A stretch of DNA of 64,000 nt. Source: Cyanoderma ruficeps. Lineage: Eukaryota > Chordata > Aves > Passeriformes > Timaliidae. Position 1 is the first letter of the stretch. Each line of letters begins with the position of its first letter. The position numbers and the translations under genes were made by a program. This document shows positions 13,305 through 22,731 of this stretch, piece by piece. The stretch lies in the NCBI GenBank assembly GCA_008694505.1, contig VZDJ01007747.1, positions 30,856,574 to 30,920,573 on the forward strand. Direction: 5' to 3'. The notes below the pieces were generated by a model. The model worked only from the letters and a program-made list of their open reading frames with translations, was not told the origin of the DNA and made no database searches.

Positions 13305-13324
13305 TAATTAGTCTAGACTAATTA
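13305..13324. repeat. 20-bp perfect palindrome with two TAATTA ends
   Basis: TAATTAGTCTAGACTAATTA equals its own reverse complement over all 20 bases, with no spacer. Each end is a TAATTA word, the core that many homeodomain proteins bind. TCTAGAC recurs immediately downstream at 13326-13333. A symmetric pair of homeodomain cores could be a dimer site, but this is inferred from the motif alone. Confidence 0.9.
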
Positions 13325-13377
13325 AGTCTAGACAAGCTAGATCTCTTCCCCTGGAATGTTTTTTTCCAAACCGTTAA

Positions 13378-13570
13378 TACCTGCAGACTTCAGCCTGGGT
13401 GAGAGGCTGTAACTCCTGATGCGTTACCCCAAGTGCAGCACTCCAACCCGCCGGAGCTTTGTGTTAACTTTGCACCTGCGCAGGGCCCCCGGCCTGGAGA
13501 GGCTGTGTGGGACCAAGTGCTCCTGCCACGGGGGTCAGTCAGCTGGATCAAAATCACAGCAGACTCCCTC
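13378..13570. other. Local GC-rich, CpG-containing stretch
   Basis: This stretch is markedly richer in G and C than its surroundings and holds several CpG sites (for example in CCCGCCGGAG, CTGCGCAGGG and CCCCGGCCT). It lies just downstream of the donor-like motif and the palindrome. It is too short for a typical CpG island. It might be a small regulatory element, part of an exon, or the remnant of a GC-rich repeat that I do not recognise. I see no open frame in it that resembles a protein. Confidence 0.5.
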
Positions 13571-13628
13571 CTAACAAAGTCTCCTTTTTGTTGTTAATTA
13601 AGATAGTACCAAAAAAATAAAGTTACTT

Positions 13629-13649
13629 ATTCAGTCATGAGGACTGAAT
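13629..13649. repeat. Short hairpin, 8-bp perfect stem
   Basis: ATTCAGTC at 13629-13636 pairs exactly with GACTGAAT at 13642-13649 across a 5-base loop. It closes the run of small symmetric features between 13.2 and 13.65 kb. Taken alone it is unremarkable. Confidence 0.7.
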
Positions 13650-14828
13650 GCTCCCAGTAGGTAGTCTTTTCACAATTCAATTTCCCTGATGGGACTCAAA
13701 GAGGAAATGAAACAACAAATTGTGCTCCTGATGATCTAAGCAGAAGCTGCAATTCCACGGGGAGTCCTGCTAGGTCAATTAGTTCATCAGGGTAACAGAG
13801 TGCCAATCCAGAAACCAGTGTCCCACCAACAAAGGTTTGAGTAAGCGAAGTTCAAGGCCCAGTTGTAAGGCAGTATCCAGTAGATATTATTGTTAGGCTT
13901 GGCAAAAGCACATTTATTGAGTATAAAACCAGGGTAGCAGTACTCAAAAGCCAGGGGAATATGCCTGTTCTGCCAGATTCATTCTTTTGAATGCAACAGA
14001 TGCAGCCCACCTTTGCAAGATCTCTAATGAGCATTCCTGAACAAAAGAAGTTCATCTCAACAAAATGTTTCCTTCTTAAATTAGTCATTGAAGAGGTAAG
14101 TACCTTTAAGCAAGCCTTTCTCTGAAAAGTCAAAGTGCAGTGCTGCACCTGTTGTTTTTTTATTTTAAAGTGTTTTGATATTCTGTAAACGTAGTATTAT
14201 TTCACGTTCTATTTTTATTGCATAGTATTGTTTTACAAACCTGTGGCAAAAATAAGTAACAGGACATTTTTCTTACCACACCATCCAATAACATTGTAAT
14301 GCAATAGATAGCATTTAAATATTTTTAAAGCCGCACTTCAGGCAAATATATCAACCTGTGCCAAGTTTTTACCCTTCATATTTTGAGTAAGAATTTGATA
14401 CTTCAATGATAATTTTATAAATTGCAAGCACTGTTTCTGATGCCAAAAGAATATGCTTCAAAAGAAAAGATGGTCTAACAGACTGTTTAAACTCACAACT
14501 TTCACCTATAGTCCTGTGAATGTCCCCAAAATATCCAAGCACCCATTCTGTTGCCATAACCTATAGGATCTGAATTACAGAACTCATTTTTACCAACCTC
14601 GCAGCAGGACTCTGAGATTAACAATTCTTCTCAGTTTGGGAACAGAAAGGACTATAAATTCCAGGCAGCTGTACTTCCATCTGCATATATTGCTGCAATA
14701 TAGTTGTCTTACTTGAATAGTTCAAACATGAGGCAGCTGAATCTGCAAATTTTCATCAATCCTGTTATGTTTATAAATAATTATTGCATTTTCTTCTGCA
14801 AAGCCACTCTAGATAGTCCAAGTTTTCG

Positions 14829-14857
14829 CAAAAATAATAATAAAAAAATAAATAATC
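14829..14857. repeat. A-rich / AAT low-complexity tract
   Basis: A short run of AAAATAATAATAAAAAAATAAATAA character. It is simple sequence only and is not attached to any recognisable retrotransposon body. Confidence 0.85.
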
Positions 14858-16393
14858 TTTTATTTTTTTCCTTTACTGGTCACAATTGTAAACAAAGCTG
14901 TGTAAAGAAAAGCGGGTTATTTGGTTCTAGTTTACTTTATTGCTATCAGCTACTGCAATATTAGACCTTGATGCTTTATTTACAGAACTCCCCACTGACA
15001 AAAAATAGCACTGTATAATGAGTAGACAAATGCATTTCAAGAGCACATCTTGAAAGCTGTTTTTGTAAAACGCCTTCTGGCTGCAGTATTTGAATGTACT
15101 CTATGCTGACAGTCAGTAGGGACAACAACACAGATGTGCTTTGTTTGAGTCCTAATGGATTCAATCCTGAAAAGCATTAAAAAGAAACAGCATGGAGAAA
15201 ATTTAAGCTTTACCTTTTTATGAAACTCTGATCATGCACTCTCTTTCTCTCTGGCCATGTGGGTTGAAATAGGACAGAAAAATTATACAGTCTATTTATG
15301 AAAGAATGCATTCTCATTTCTTTTGGAAAAAATATTAAAGCTACAATATATATCCAGAGAAAACTATCCTTAAACTGTTATATTTAATTTTATTTTCTTA
15401 AGAATTGGTTCATTTCATTTTAATTAAAAAAAAATCATGCACTGAAACATTTAGGCCAATATTCTTTATATTGTCTATCTAGAAATAACATTGTTTGTAA
15501 GTCCTGTAGATGTTGTAAAATTTGTTTTACTTAATTAGCTTTTCATAATTTAAAAGAACTCTTTTTACTTGCAGCATCTTGAAATAATTTGAGTGTTTCT
15601 ACAGTGTAAATATAAGTGGCAGCTGAAAGAAATTCACAGGTGAGGTTCCATCGTAAAGTCAGTCCTAGTACTTAAGAGTATTGATGGTAATGCTGGTGCC
15701 AGTAAGATCATAATATAGAAGATATCAAAAAAGCACCTTTGAATGTGATTGTCTCATTTTACACTGGAAATCTGCATTTTGATGCAAACACAGACTATCA
15801 CTAGCTCTGATCAATTATCCCGCAGTTCTGACATAAAACTGAAACTGGAAAATAAGGTAATGTTACAGGAGCAATTGCTACTGATCATGTTCTATGAAAA
15901 CCTGATCTCTGTTTTTAAATTTCCTGTCAGCAAGACTGGTGTAACTGCACACAAGATGGTAAGCATAAAGTAAACCTGAGCTAGGCTACAAGTTAACCTC
16001 CTAAACTTATAGGATGTCACAATTTCTTTCACGTTTCTAGGTACCATGCTCAACCGTCAGCTCTAAGAGTCTGTAACAGGTTGGACTGAGAATACAAACA
16101 TGGAGTGCCTCATGTGAATTAATGGAGAGTATGTGAATGCAATACAAACATCATAATTGCAGCCATAGAGTCTTCCAGATGCCAGCAAAGAAGAAGAAAA
16201 ATGCCACAGGAACTTGTGCAAGAAATCTTGCTAATAGCAGGTTATACCATCCATTAGTTTATATCAGATGATGGCTTTGTAAATATTGATATCTAAGTCA
16301 TTGTCATAGACCACAGTAAAAAGGATGGAAAGTGGAGTAGTAACCTTAGGACAATTATATTCATGCTGAAGGAACTGGATCTTCTCTTCAAGT

Positions 16394-16409
16394 AAAAAAA
16401 AAAAAAAAA
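16394..16409. repeat. Poly-A run, 16 bases
   Basis: Sixteen consecutive A residues. There is no recognisable retroposed sequence upstream and no obvious flanking target duplication, so I treat it as a homopolymer. Confidence 0.9.
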
Positions 16410-17389
16410 TCAGTACAGAAGTCCACAGGTTCTCTACTAATTCTCTTCAGTTGTCTTACAAAGAAGAGGAGATTCCATAAACTATAGAGAGGCTGCTGTC
16501 CTCACTGTAAGAATGTTCAAGTGACCTTTTCAACTGATGATACTTCCATATGACAGCTACCAGGAGCTCTAATTAATGCCTTATGGTCTTCACATTTGTG
16601 TGCCTATTAACAAATTATTAGCTCACTAGACTTTGGATGATTGCTTTATTTCTGTCTACAATAAATTCTGCCCTCCGAAACTTCATCTGAGAACCACTCA
16701 AACAACTGTTCGAAAACATCTCTCAGAAATGTCAGGCTACCATTCAATTGCATTTGGCATCATTTTAAATAATAGCTAAACCTATGCAAATGGAAACTTG
16801 CTCTAAGTAACAAGGTAAGCGTAAGATGTTGGGTACTTAATTAGAAAATGCTCTACGTCCTAGATTCTCTGCTGTTTAGTAACGATGACAATTTCACCTG
16901 ATTATGGACTTTAAATTCAGTCTAGAAGACAAAGAAATTCTATAAAAAGAACACAAACATGAAGAATGCTCTCATCAATGGACTTCTCAGGAAAAAAAGT
17001 TCTTTTTAAAACATGATGTCTGATCGACTCATCAGATCAGTTGACAAAGGCAGTATCATTAATAGAAGCAACGTCTGTAACCTCTGTAATGCAGGCAGTA
17101 ATATCACTTCGACCCGGAGCATAAAAGAAACTCTTCCGAAAATACATTATTTCTAGTTCCAGTATTTTTAATACTGTGTTGGAAAAGTGGAAAGGAGAAA
17201 ACTAAATGAAATGAGAAGGCAGGCTTTTTAATGACAGTACTTCAGTTGCTTATGTTGCATACTCAGCAGACATTCTGAAGGTTAATTGAGCACTGACACT
17301 GCTCAAAAAATAAATTTAAAAGAAGATCCTATACTTAGAATATGGGGATAGATAACCTACAGGAAGCAAGGTATTTTTTAACAGTAAAC

Positions 17390-17467
17390 AAAAAAAAAAA
17401 AAAATTGGAAAACCTCCTGGGGAAAAAGAAGCTTTTCATGATGTCTTTACATGAAAAAAAAAAAAAA
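17390..17467. repeat. Two poly-A runs about 50 bases apart
   Basis: Pure A runs of 15 bases (17390-17404) and 14 bases (17454-17467) bracket about 50 bases of ordinary sequence. They could mark decayed retroposition tails, but no body is recognisable, so they are recorded as simple repeats. Confidence 0.85.
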
Positions 17468-19161
17468 GCTTTTAAAATGAAATTTTCTTTTTAACATCCA
17501 TTTTGAAAGCATGCTGAGAAGCACTTACGTACTTGAGAATAACATACTAGCTAATTCTGAAACTTTATGCTCCTTACCTAAAACATCCAGTAAAATTGAA
17601 TTATGCCAAAATGTATTATTTGTCATGTTTATAAATTTTGGAGCAATGAGACAAGTGGGATTTCACTTGGTGCTCTCATCTCTTCTCTGTTTTCCAGTCT
17701 GCCTACATGTCCACATCACACAATGTTTTTATTGTTCACACAAGTCATTTCAAGTGTCAAGAATATTGTGATGGTTCTTGGATGAGTCAACAAATTATAC
17801 AGATTTACTTTGAGAAGACTGAAACACGGATATAAATGACAGCTTGGAATATAGAGATGATTCCACAATATAATATAGAAAATGTCTGACTTTGTTATAT
17901 GATTATCATGCTACTTATATTTGAAAAATAAACTTCAAAAAAGGAGCCAGAATTAAAAATATATTTTAAATTTATATTGAAATTTTAGTATTTGAGCCCA
18001 AAGTACCTCCACAAAATTTGGTGTGCCATAGTAGCAGTGAAAAGAAGCATAACCCAATGTAAACCCCCAACATCATCACACCTTCTGCAACTACCAATGA
18101 AGCAGAGCAATAACTTTATGATTTCAATGTGAATAATGTGAGCCACTGGATATGCCACAGGAAAATTCATAGGTCTGCCTCACACCCACCTCAAACTGGA
18201 TTTATTCAGTCTACTGCAGTCAGTGATAGAAGCCATGCAATTTGGTGCCATGCAATCTTCAGATAAGTTTATGGAATATACCATATCTTATTCCCCATTT
18301 CATATGGAATTGGTAAAACCTCCCTTTACCTTGGATTTCACATACACACTTGCATTTTCATTTCCCTCAGAATATAATCAGAATTCTATTAAAAGAATGC
18401 ATAAGATTACTACATTTCAGAGGCACCCACACTCTTTTAAGGAAAGGAACCAGTACATTTATCCAAAAATTTTTACAAGCTATTTTTAAAGATGCAGAAG
18501 TAAAAGGAAAGAAATCTAAGTTTTTGACTTTGATTTTACTTTAAAAGAGTTAGAGCAAAATGCTAAGTAATAAGTAGTATTTTAACAAAGAATTGTCAAA
18601 ATACTTTTAATATTCAGAAATGTTTGTGGGTTAAGAATTGCTGAACAGAACACTACACCAGTTCTTTTATTCTGTGCATAAGTACCCCCTGCAGTGCCAT
18701 AGGAACTTTTTGATGTATTTTTCAAAAGGTTTTCAACTCAACCAACCAGGTGGTTTTTGAAACTCAAATTCTTGTGCTGAAGCCCTATGCCAGCAGTTAT
18801 CAAAGAATGTGTGGCATGCATCCTAATATTCTTGCTGTGTGATCAGTCTGTTTCTATATTTGTGTGCATATGCATGTGTATATCCATATTTGTGGTCCAA
18901 ATCTTGTGACTTTAGAAACGAAATGGTGTAATGTGTTACTACAGCTATGTGCATTGCAGTGTCTCACCAACAGAAGCTCTTCACGCAACCATTAACTGAC
19001 TGCGCTAGAATGGTTTGCAAAGCAAACTTTTCATTTATAATGGTTTAATAATGATGGGGATTTTTTCCAAAAGAGATGTAAAGTTTGGTTTAGTGCTAAA
19101 ACAGATTAATTCTCTCAGGTTTCTACTTACACACCATGGGAGATTTGACTAGGTTAAATAT

Positions 19162-19466
19162 TGCCATGGTTTAAGCCCAGCTGGAAGTTAAGCACCACGC
19201 AGCTGCTCACTCGACCCTCCCTCTCTCCCTGGCCCCATAGAATGGGGAGGAGAATAAAAGTAAAACTTTTATGTTGAGATAAGAACAGTTTAATAATTGA
19301 AAATAAAGTAAGATACAATAATAATGGTAAATGATAACATTATTGATAGTAAAAAGGGAAAAACAATTGATGCACAATGCAACTGACTCACCACGACAGA
19401 CCCCCCCTTTCCCAAACCCAGATCAGCACCTCTTCCAGGTAACTCTGACCAGTTTATATATATAAA
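19162..19466 (-). mobile_element. Partial ERVL-type LTR, minus strand (copy A)
   Basis: This is a fragment of a long terminal repeat of a type very common in neoavian and passerine genomes. On the plus strand it opens with TGCCATGGTTTAAGCCCAGC and AGCACCACGCAGCTGCTCAC. It passes through GAGATAAGAACAGTTTAATA and an A/T-rich AATAATAATGG section. It ends at CAGTTTATATATATAAAAG, which on the minus strand is the TATA box. In LTR sense (minus) it therefore keeps the TATA box, R and U5 through the 3' end. The upstream U3 half is missing. No internal retroviral sequence adjoins it, and no target duplication can be seen because one end is lost. The family was recognised by eye; the exact library name would need a repeat search. 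Confidence 0.85.
19453..19464 (-). promoter_or_regulatory. TATA box of LTR copy A
   Basis: On the minus strand this reads TATATATATAAA, at the place where this LTR type carries its TATA box, next to ACTGG. It survives at the truncation edge of the LTR, but the upstream U3 regulatory half is absent. Activity is doubtful. Confidence 0.6.
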
Positions 19467-21409
19467 AGTGGAAAAAGTGTATCTTTATTTAAATTATTAA
19501 AAGGAAAACATCAAGTAGTCTAGTACTCTGTTCTTGAGCTCTTCTAGTTACCTGAGCTTCCAAAAAATGGATATATACAGCTGAGATCTGTGAAATATTG
19601 AAGGAAACTTTGGTCTTTCCGCTTTATCACGGGATACTGATCATGTTACTGAACGTAATTACTACAACCTACTTTTAACTGGTTCTAGTATCTAGTCACA
19701 GCCAACAATCAACTCTCATACAACAAATATCTAACTCCTTGACTTCAATCTGAACAGGAATGGGGATGATGGAGAGCACCATGATGTCACATCAAGGGGA
19801 GTGCATGTTGTGAAGAGCTTCTTGCTTCTCACTCTCTGCACACACCAGATAAATTCTGTAATGTTGCTACCTGTGGTATTGAATACGGCACCTCTACAAG
19901 TAGCAGCAACTAGACCAGGCAGATTCCTGGAAAGTCTTCTTTCAGAAAAGACAAATTCAGCTCCCTGAATTGCCTCAAAAATGGCTCTCAGTGAAGCTAC
20001 ACTAAAATACCTGTGCGTTTGCTTTTGAAATTTTTACTGCTGACAACTAAGGTTAAGCATCTGGGATTAAAATTTACTGCTACGTCCATGGGTACCAACT
20101 CTGTCTTTGCGCTTTCATGAATTAATATAAAAATCCTGCATTTGAATTTATTCAAGTAGTTTTGTTTAATAATCAGCTCATCTAAAGCTGGACAATTAGA
20201 AAGTGCTTCTTCACTTCTAAAGCTGCATATATTTGAGGTGCTAGAGAATAGCACTTAATAGCTCTAGAAACTAGCAGTCACTTAAAAGCTGACAGAAGAG
20301 TATTCACTGTCCAAACCTCTATGAACATTCCCCCATTTCCCCTTTCATGCTTATATTCTTAGGTAGAACAAACATAAAGTTCCTACTAATAGGTGTAATT
20401 TTAAAAAGCTAGTCCTTTGCATTTCAATACATGTAGAATTCAGGTATATCTATTACTTAAATTGGGCAGAGTTAATGCATCATTTTTGGCAATGTGAAAA
20501 CTTGTAAAGATTAAATTGTATACTACATTTCATAACAGGTTTGAATTATTACTGTTCTCAGGTGGGACAGACAAAAACCACACACTAGAGAATAAAGCCT
20601 TTACCTATAACTGCAGATAACACTGCTCAATCCCATTGACCTGCCAACCATGTGGGTTTTTTGGGGCAATCATTTTGATGAGTTCTACCTCTTGCCAAAG
20701 TTCACTATTTGTCTCTGGGTAAATTTTTTACACCACTGTAGGATATGTTGTCCTTTCACACTAATGACAAAATCTGCATGCATCTGGCTGAAAGTTAGTG
20801 CAGGTATATGTGGCTGACTGAGGGAAATCACTTGTAGCACATAGAGAAAGCCACTCTCCACTATCAACATGTCTTTCTGCCTAAAATCAGCTCTTAAGAG
20901 CGGCAAAAGGTAATTCAAATGCCTCTACTTAGTGTAAGAGTAATGATTTCTCAATAGATAATAATTACAGGTTCATGAGGCTGTGCTCCAGAACCAGGAT
21001 GAGTAATTTGAACCAAAAAACAACCATTGTTAAGCCTCCTCCCAGTGGTCGTATCTGTGTGCCATCATTGTTGCTTACAATGCAGCATGGAACAGGAATA
21101 TGGGAAAATCTAATACTAATCATAACTGATGCAATTTTTAAGAAAGAAAAGTTACCTATGGCTGCCAAGAAGTACTCGGCAGGCTTAAAAGAAAGTGTAG
21201 GCAGAAATAAAAAACTGAAAACTGTGTAAGACTGTCTGGACAACTACGTATCTTAAATGCATATTAGCCTAGCAAAAAAAAAAAAGTCAAGTAGGATTTA
21301 GTTAGAAATGTCAGTGGTTAAATTCAACTTAGAGTGGGACAGAAATAGTCCAGCCAGTCCACCTTACCGTTAGCCCTAGGTTAGCACCAGTCCTGATGAG
21401 AGTACACAA
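19467..21409. other. Unique non-coding sequence between LTR and nested CR1
   Basis: I looked for the missing U3 half of the adjacent LTR directly beyond 19466 and did not find it. No other transposon or gene is recognisable. Opposed open frames at about 20965-21243 (84-92 codons on both strands) share the same bases and carry no domain. Confidence 0.55.
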
Positions 21410-21912
21410 TCACCAGCCAGTTGAAGGAGGTGATTTTACTGCTCTGCTCTGCACTCTGTTCACCCTGAGTGCTGCATGCAGTTGGTTGCCACAATAAAAG
21501 AAGGATATGAAGTTATTAGAGAGCATCCAAGCAGGCCATGAGGTCCAGGGCTCTGGAGGGGAAACTGTGTGAGGAATGGCTGAGGTCTCTTGGTCTGTTC
21601 AGCCTGGAAAAAAGATTGAGACGAGGCCTTATTGCAGTTACGACTTCCTTGTGAGAGGAAGTGGGGCAGGCACTGACCTCTTCTCTGTGGACAGAGACCT
21701 GTGGGAATGGCCTGAAGCTGAGTCAGGGGAGGTTCAGGGTGAATACTGGGAAATGGTTCTTCACCCAGAGAATGGTTGGGCACTGGAACAGGGTCCCCAG
21801 TGAAGTGGTCACAGCACTAAACCTCACAGAGCTCAAAAAGCGTGACAACAATCTCAGGCACATCGTGCAACTCTTGGAGTGCCCCGTGTAGGGCCAGGAG
21901 TTGGACTCTGAT
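21410..21912 (+). mobile_element. CR1 LINE, outer element, 5' portion
   Basis: This is a 5'-truncated CR1 covering the end of ORF2 and the start of the 3' UTR. Recognisable blocks in order are GTGATTTTACTGCTCTGCTC, the GCTGAGGTCTCTTGGTCTGT and CAGCCTGGAAAAAAGATTGA section, CTGACCTCTTCTCTGTGGAC, GGGAATGGCCTGAAGCTGAG, TTCTTCACCCAGAGAATGGT, GGGCACTGGAACAGG, and GGGCCAGGAGTTGGACTC. Fragments of the CR1 protein can be read, such as FFTQRMVGHWNRVPSEVV, but stops and frameshifts break the frame. The element stops at about 21912 because a second CR1 is inserted. Its own tail resumes at 22689. It is the oldest layer of the nest. Confidence 0.85.
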
Positions 21913-21964
21913 GGAAAAAGTCTTCAATGTGGCGGTGGTGAGGCACTGAAACTGTTTGCCCAGG
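21913..21964 (+). mobile_element. CR1 LINE, inner element, left portion
   Basis: From GAAAAAGTCTTCAATGTGG through GGTGGTGAGGCACTG to TTTGCCCAGG the sequence follows a different part of the CR1 3' region from the DNA to its left. This marks the start of a second, severely 5'-truncated CR1 inserted in the first. It ends at the CCCAGG target duplication of the solo LTR and continues at 22522. Confidence 0.8.
21959..21964. repeat. Left target-site duplication of solo LTR
   Basis: CCCAGG at 21959-21964 is repeated at 22522-22527. The two copies flank the LTR exactly, and the inner CR1 reads continuously if one copy and the LTR are removed. Six bases is the duplication length typical of alpha- and betaretrovirus-like (class II, ERVK-type) integrases. 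Confidence 0.85.
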
Positions 21965-22163
21965 CGTAGTGGTGCGTTTCTCGATTTCCTTTGTTATATG
22001 TATTTTTAAATGGTTTGTTCTATGTATCCCCCCTAAGTCATTCCTACATGGTTCACCCCTGTTCGGTTATTTGTCAATCATTACATTATGTAATCCCCAG
22101 GTCCTGTCAGTCACATTGGGGCCTCTTCCTGTGTCCAGAAAGTTCCAGGGAGAGCATCGAGTG

Positions 22164-22280
22164 ATTGGTCAGGATCCCAGTTGTTCCCTCCTTCCCCTCC
22201 AGGACTGGTCCCCGGAGAAATCCCTCATTGGCAGAGCCACTCCCAGATCTGTTCCTATTGGCTCCTCCCCTCAATAAAGG
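22164..22280 (+). promoter_or_regulatory. LTR promoter: three CCAAT boxes, GC box, TATA-like site
   Basis: Inverted CCAAT pentamers (ATTGG) start at 22164, 22227 and 22257. A CTCCTCCCC element follows at 22262-22270, then AATAAAGG at 22273, where the TATA box of U3 would lie. Transcription would be expected to start roughly at 22300, which agrees with the polyadenylation signal at 22354 defining R. Whether it is active is unknown. Confidence 0.6.
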
Positions 22281-22353
22281 TTACAGTCACAGGGCAGTTT
22301 GCGCTCTGCTGAGGCAGACTCCATGGAGGTGAGGTTGAGTCTTGTGGGGCTCC

Positions 22354-22359
22354 AATAAA
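22354..22359 (+). terminator. LTR polyadenylation signal AATAAA
   Basis: AATAAA lies about 80 bases after the TATA-like site. Cleavage would fall near 22375, and the remaining bases to 22521 form U5. A read-through transcript of the plus strand could be polyadenylated here. Confidence 0.6.
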
Positions 22360-22521
22360 CTTCAGTGGCAGACCCTCTGCGGAGTCTTCCTTTTTCCTCA
22401 CCACCATCACAATTAGCCACGCAGGTACAAGGACTCACCGGATCGTCGCTGCACTTGTCGCCGGTGCCAGGGCTAGCCGAGACAGGTTTGGGAGAGCACT
22501 CCCAGGTCTACCAACGTGACA

Positions 22522-22688
22522 CCCAGGGAAGTTGTGGATGACCCATTCCCGGTACTGTTCAATGCCAGGCTGGATGGAGCTCACAGCAATCAGGTTTAGT
22601 GAAAGGTCTCCCTGTCCACAGCAAGGTGGTTGGATCTAGTTGATCTTTAAGGTCTTTTCCTTCCAACCCAAGCCATTCTATGAATCTG
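22522..22688 (+). mobile_element. CR1 LINE, inner element, right portion
   Basis: This is the continuation of the inner CR1 after the LTR: CCCAGGGAAGTTGTGGATGA, GCCAGGCTGGATGG, GTGAAAGGTCTCCCTGTCC, then the conserved tail TTGATCTTTAAGGTCTTTTC and CCAACCCAAGCCATTCTATG. The element ends at about 22688 with the tail of the ATTCTATGA type. Its first six bases are the right-hand target duplication of the LTR. Confidence 0.85.
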
Positions 22689-22731
22689 TGATCCCTATGG
22701 GTCCCTTACAACTCAGGATATTCTATGATTT
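22689..22731 (+). mobile_element. CR1 LINE, outer element, 3' tail
   Basis: TGATCCCTATGGGTCCC followed by TTACAACTCAGG and ATATTCTATGATTT is the end of the same CR1 type as at 21410-21912, whose sequence breaks off at GTTGGACTCTGAT. Joining the two halves restores the order GGACTC-TGATCC-GGGTCCC seen in that CR1 type. This shows that the inner CR1 landed about 40 bases from the outer element's 3' end. Confidence 0.8.

Larger units (their letters stand above)
13650..19161. other. Unique A/T-rich non-coding sequence
   Basis: I see no gene or transposon. The stretch contains three pure poly-A runs (16394-16409, 17390-17404 and 17454-17467) and an A/AAT-rich tract near 14829-14857. I checked the bases before the poly-A runs for a processed pseudogene body or a SINE and found none that I recognise. 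Open frames reach 98 codons at most (minus strand, 13852-14148) and look random. Confidence 0.6.
21965..22521 (+). mobile_element. Solo LTR of an avian endogenous retrovirus, 557 bp
   Basis: This 557-base segment interrupts a CR1 and is bounded by 6-bp direct repeats (CCCAGG), as expected of a retroviral LTR left after recombination between the two LTRs of a provirus. It has a clear U3-R-U5 layout: three ATTGG (inverted CCAAT) boxes at 22164, 22227 and 22257; a CTCCTCCCC GC-type box at 22262; a TATA-like AATAAAGG at 22273; a polyadenylation signal AATAAA at 22354; and a U5 ending in ACGTGACA. The 3' end has the canonical CA. The 5' end reads CG where TG is expected, probably through mutation. 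No gag, pol or env sequence is present. The 6-bp duplication suggests a class II (ERVK-like) origin. I do not assign a named family. Confidence 0.85.

Noticed and set aside
16394..17467. Poly-A runs considered as tails of processed pseudogenes
   Set aside because: No gene-like or SINE-like body precedes them and no flanking target duplication was found.
21460..22277. Open frames of 75-107 codons on both strands
   Set aside because: All overlie the nested CR1 elements and the solo LTR. They are shadows of CR1 ORF2 or of non-coding LTR sequence.
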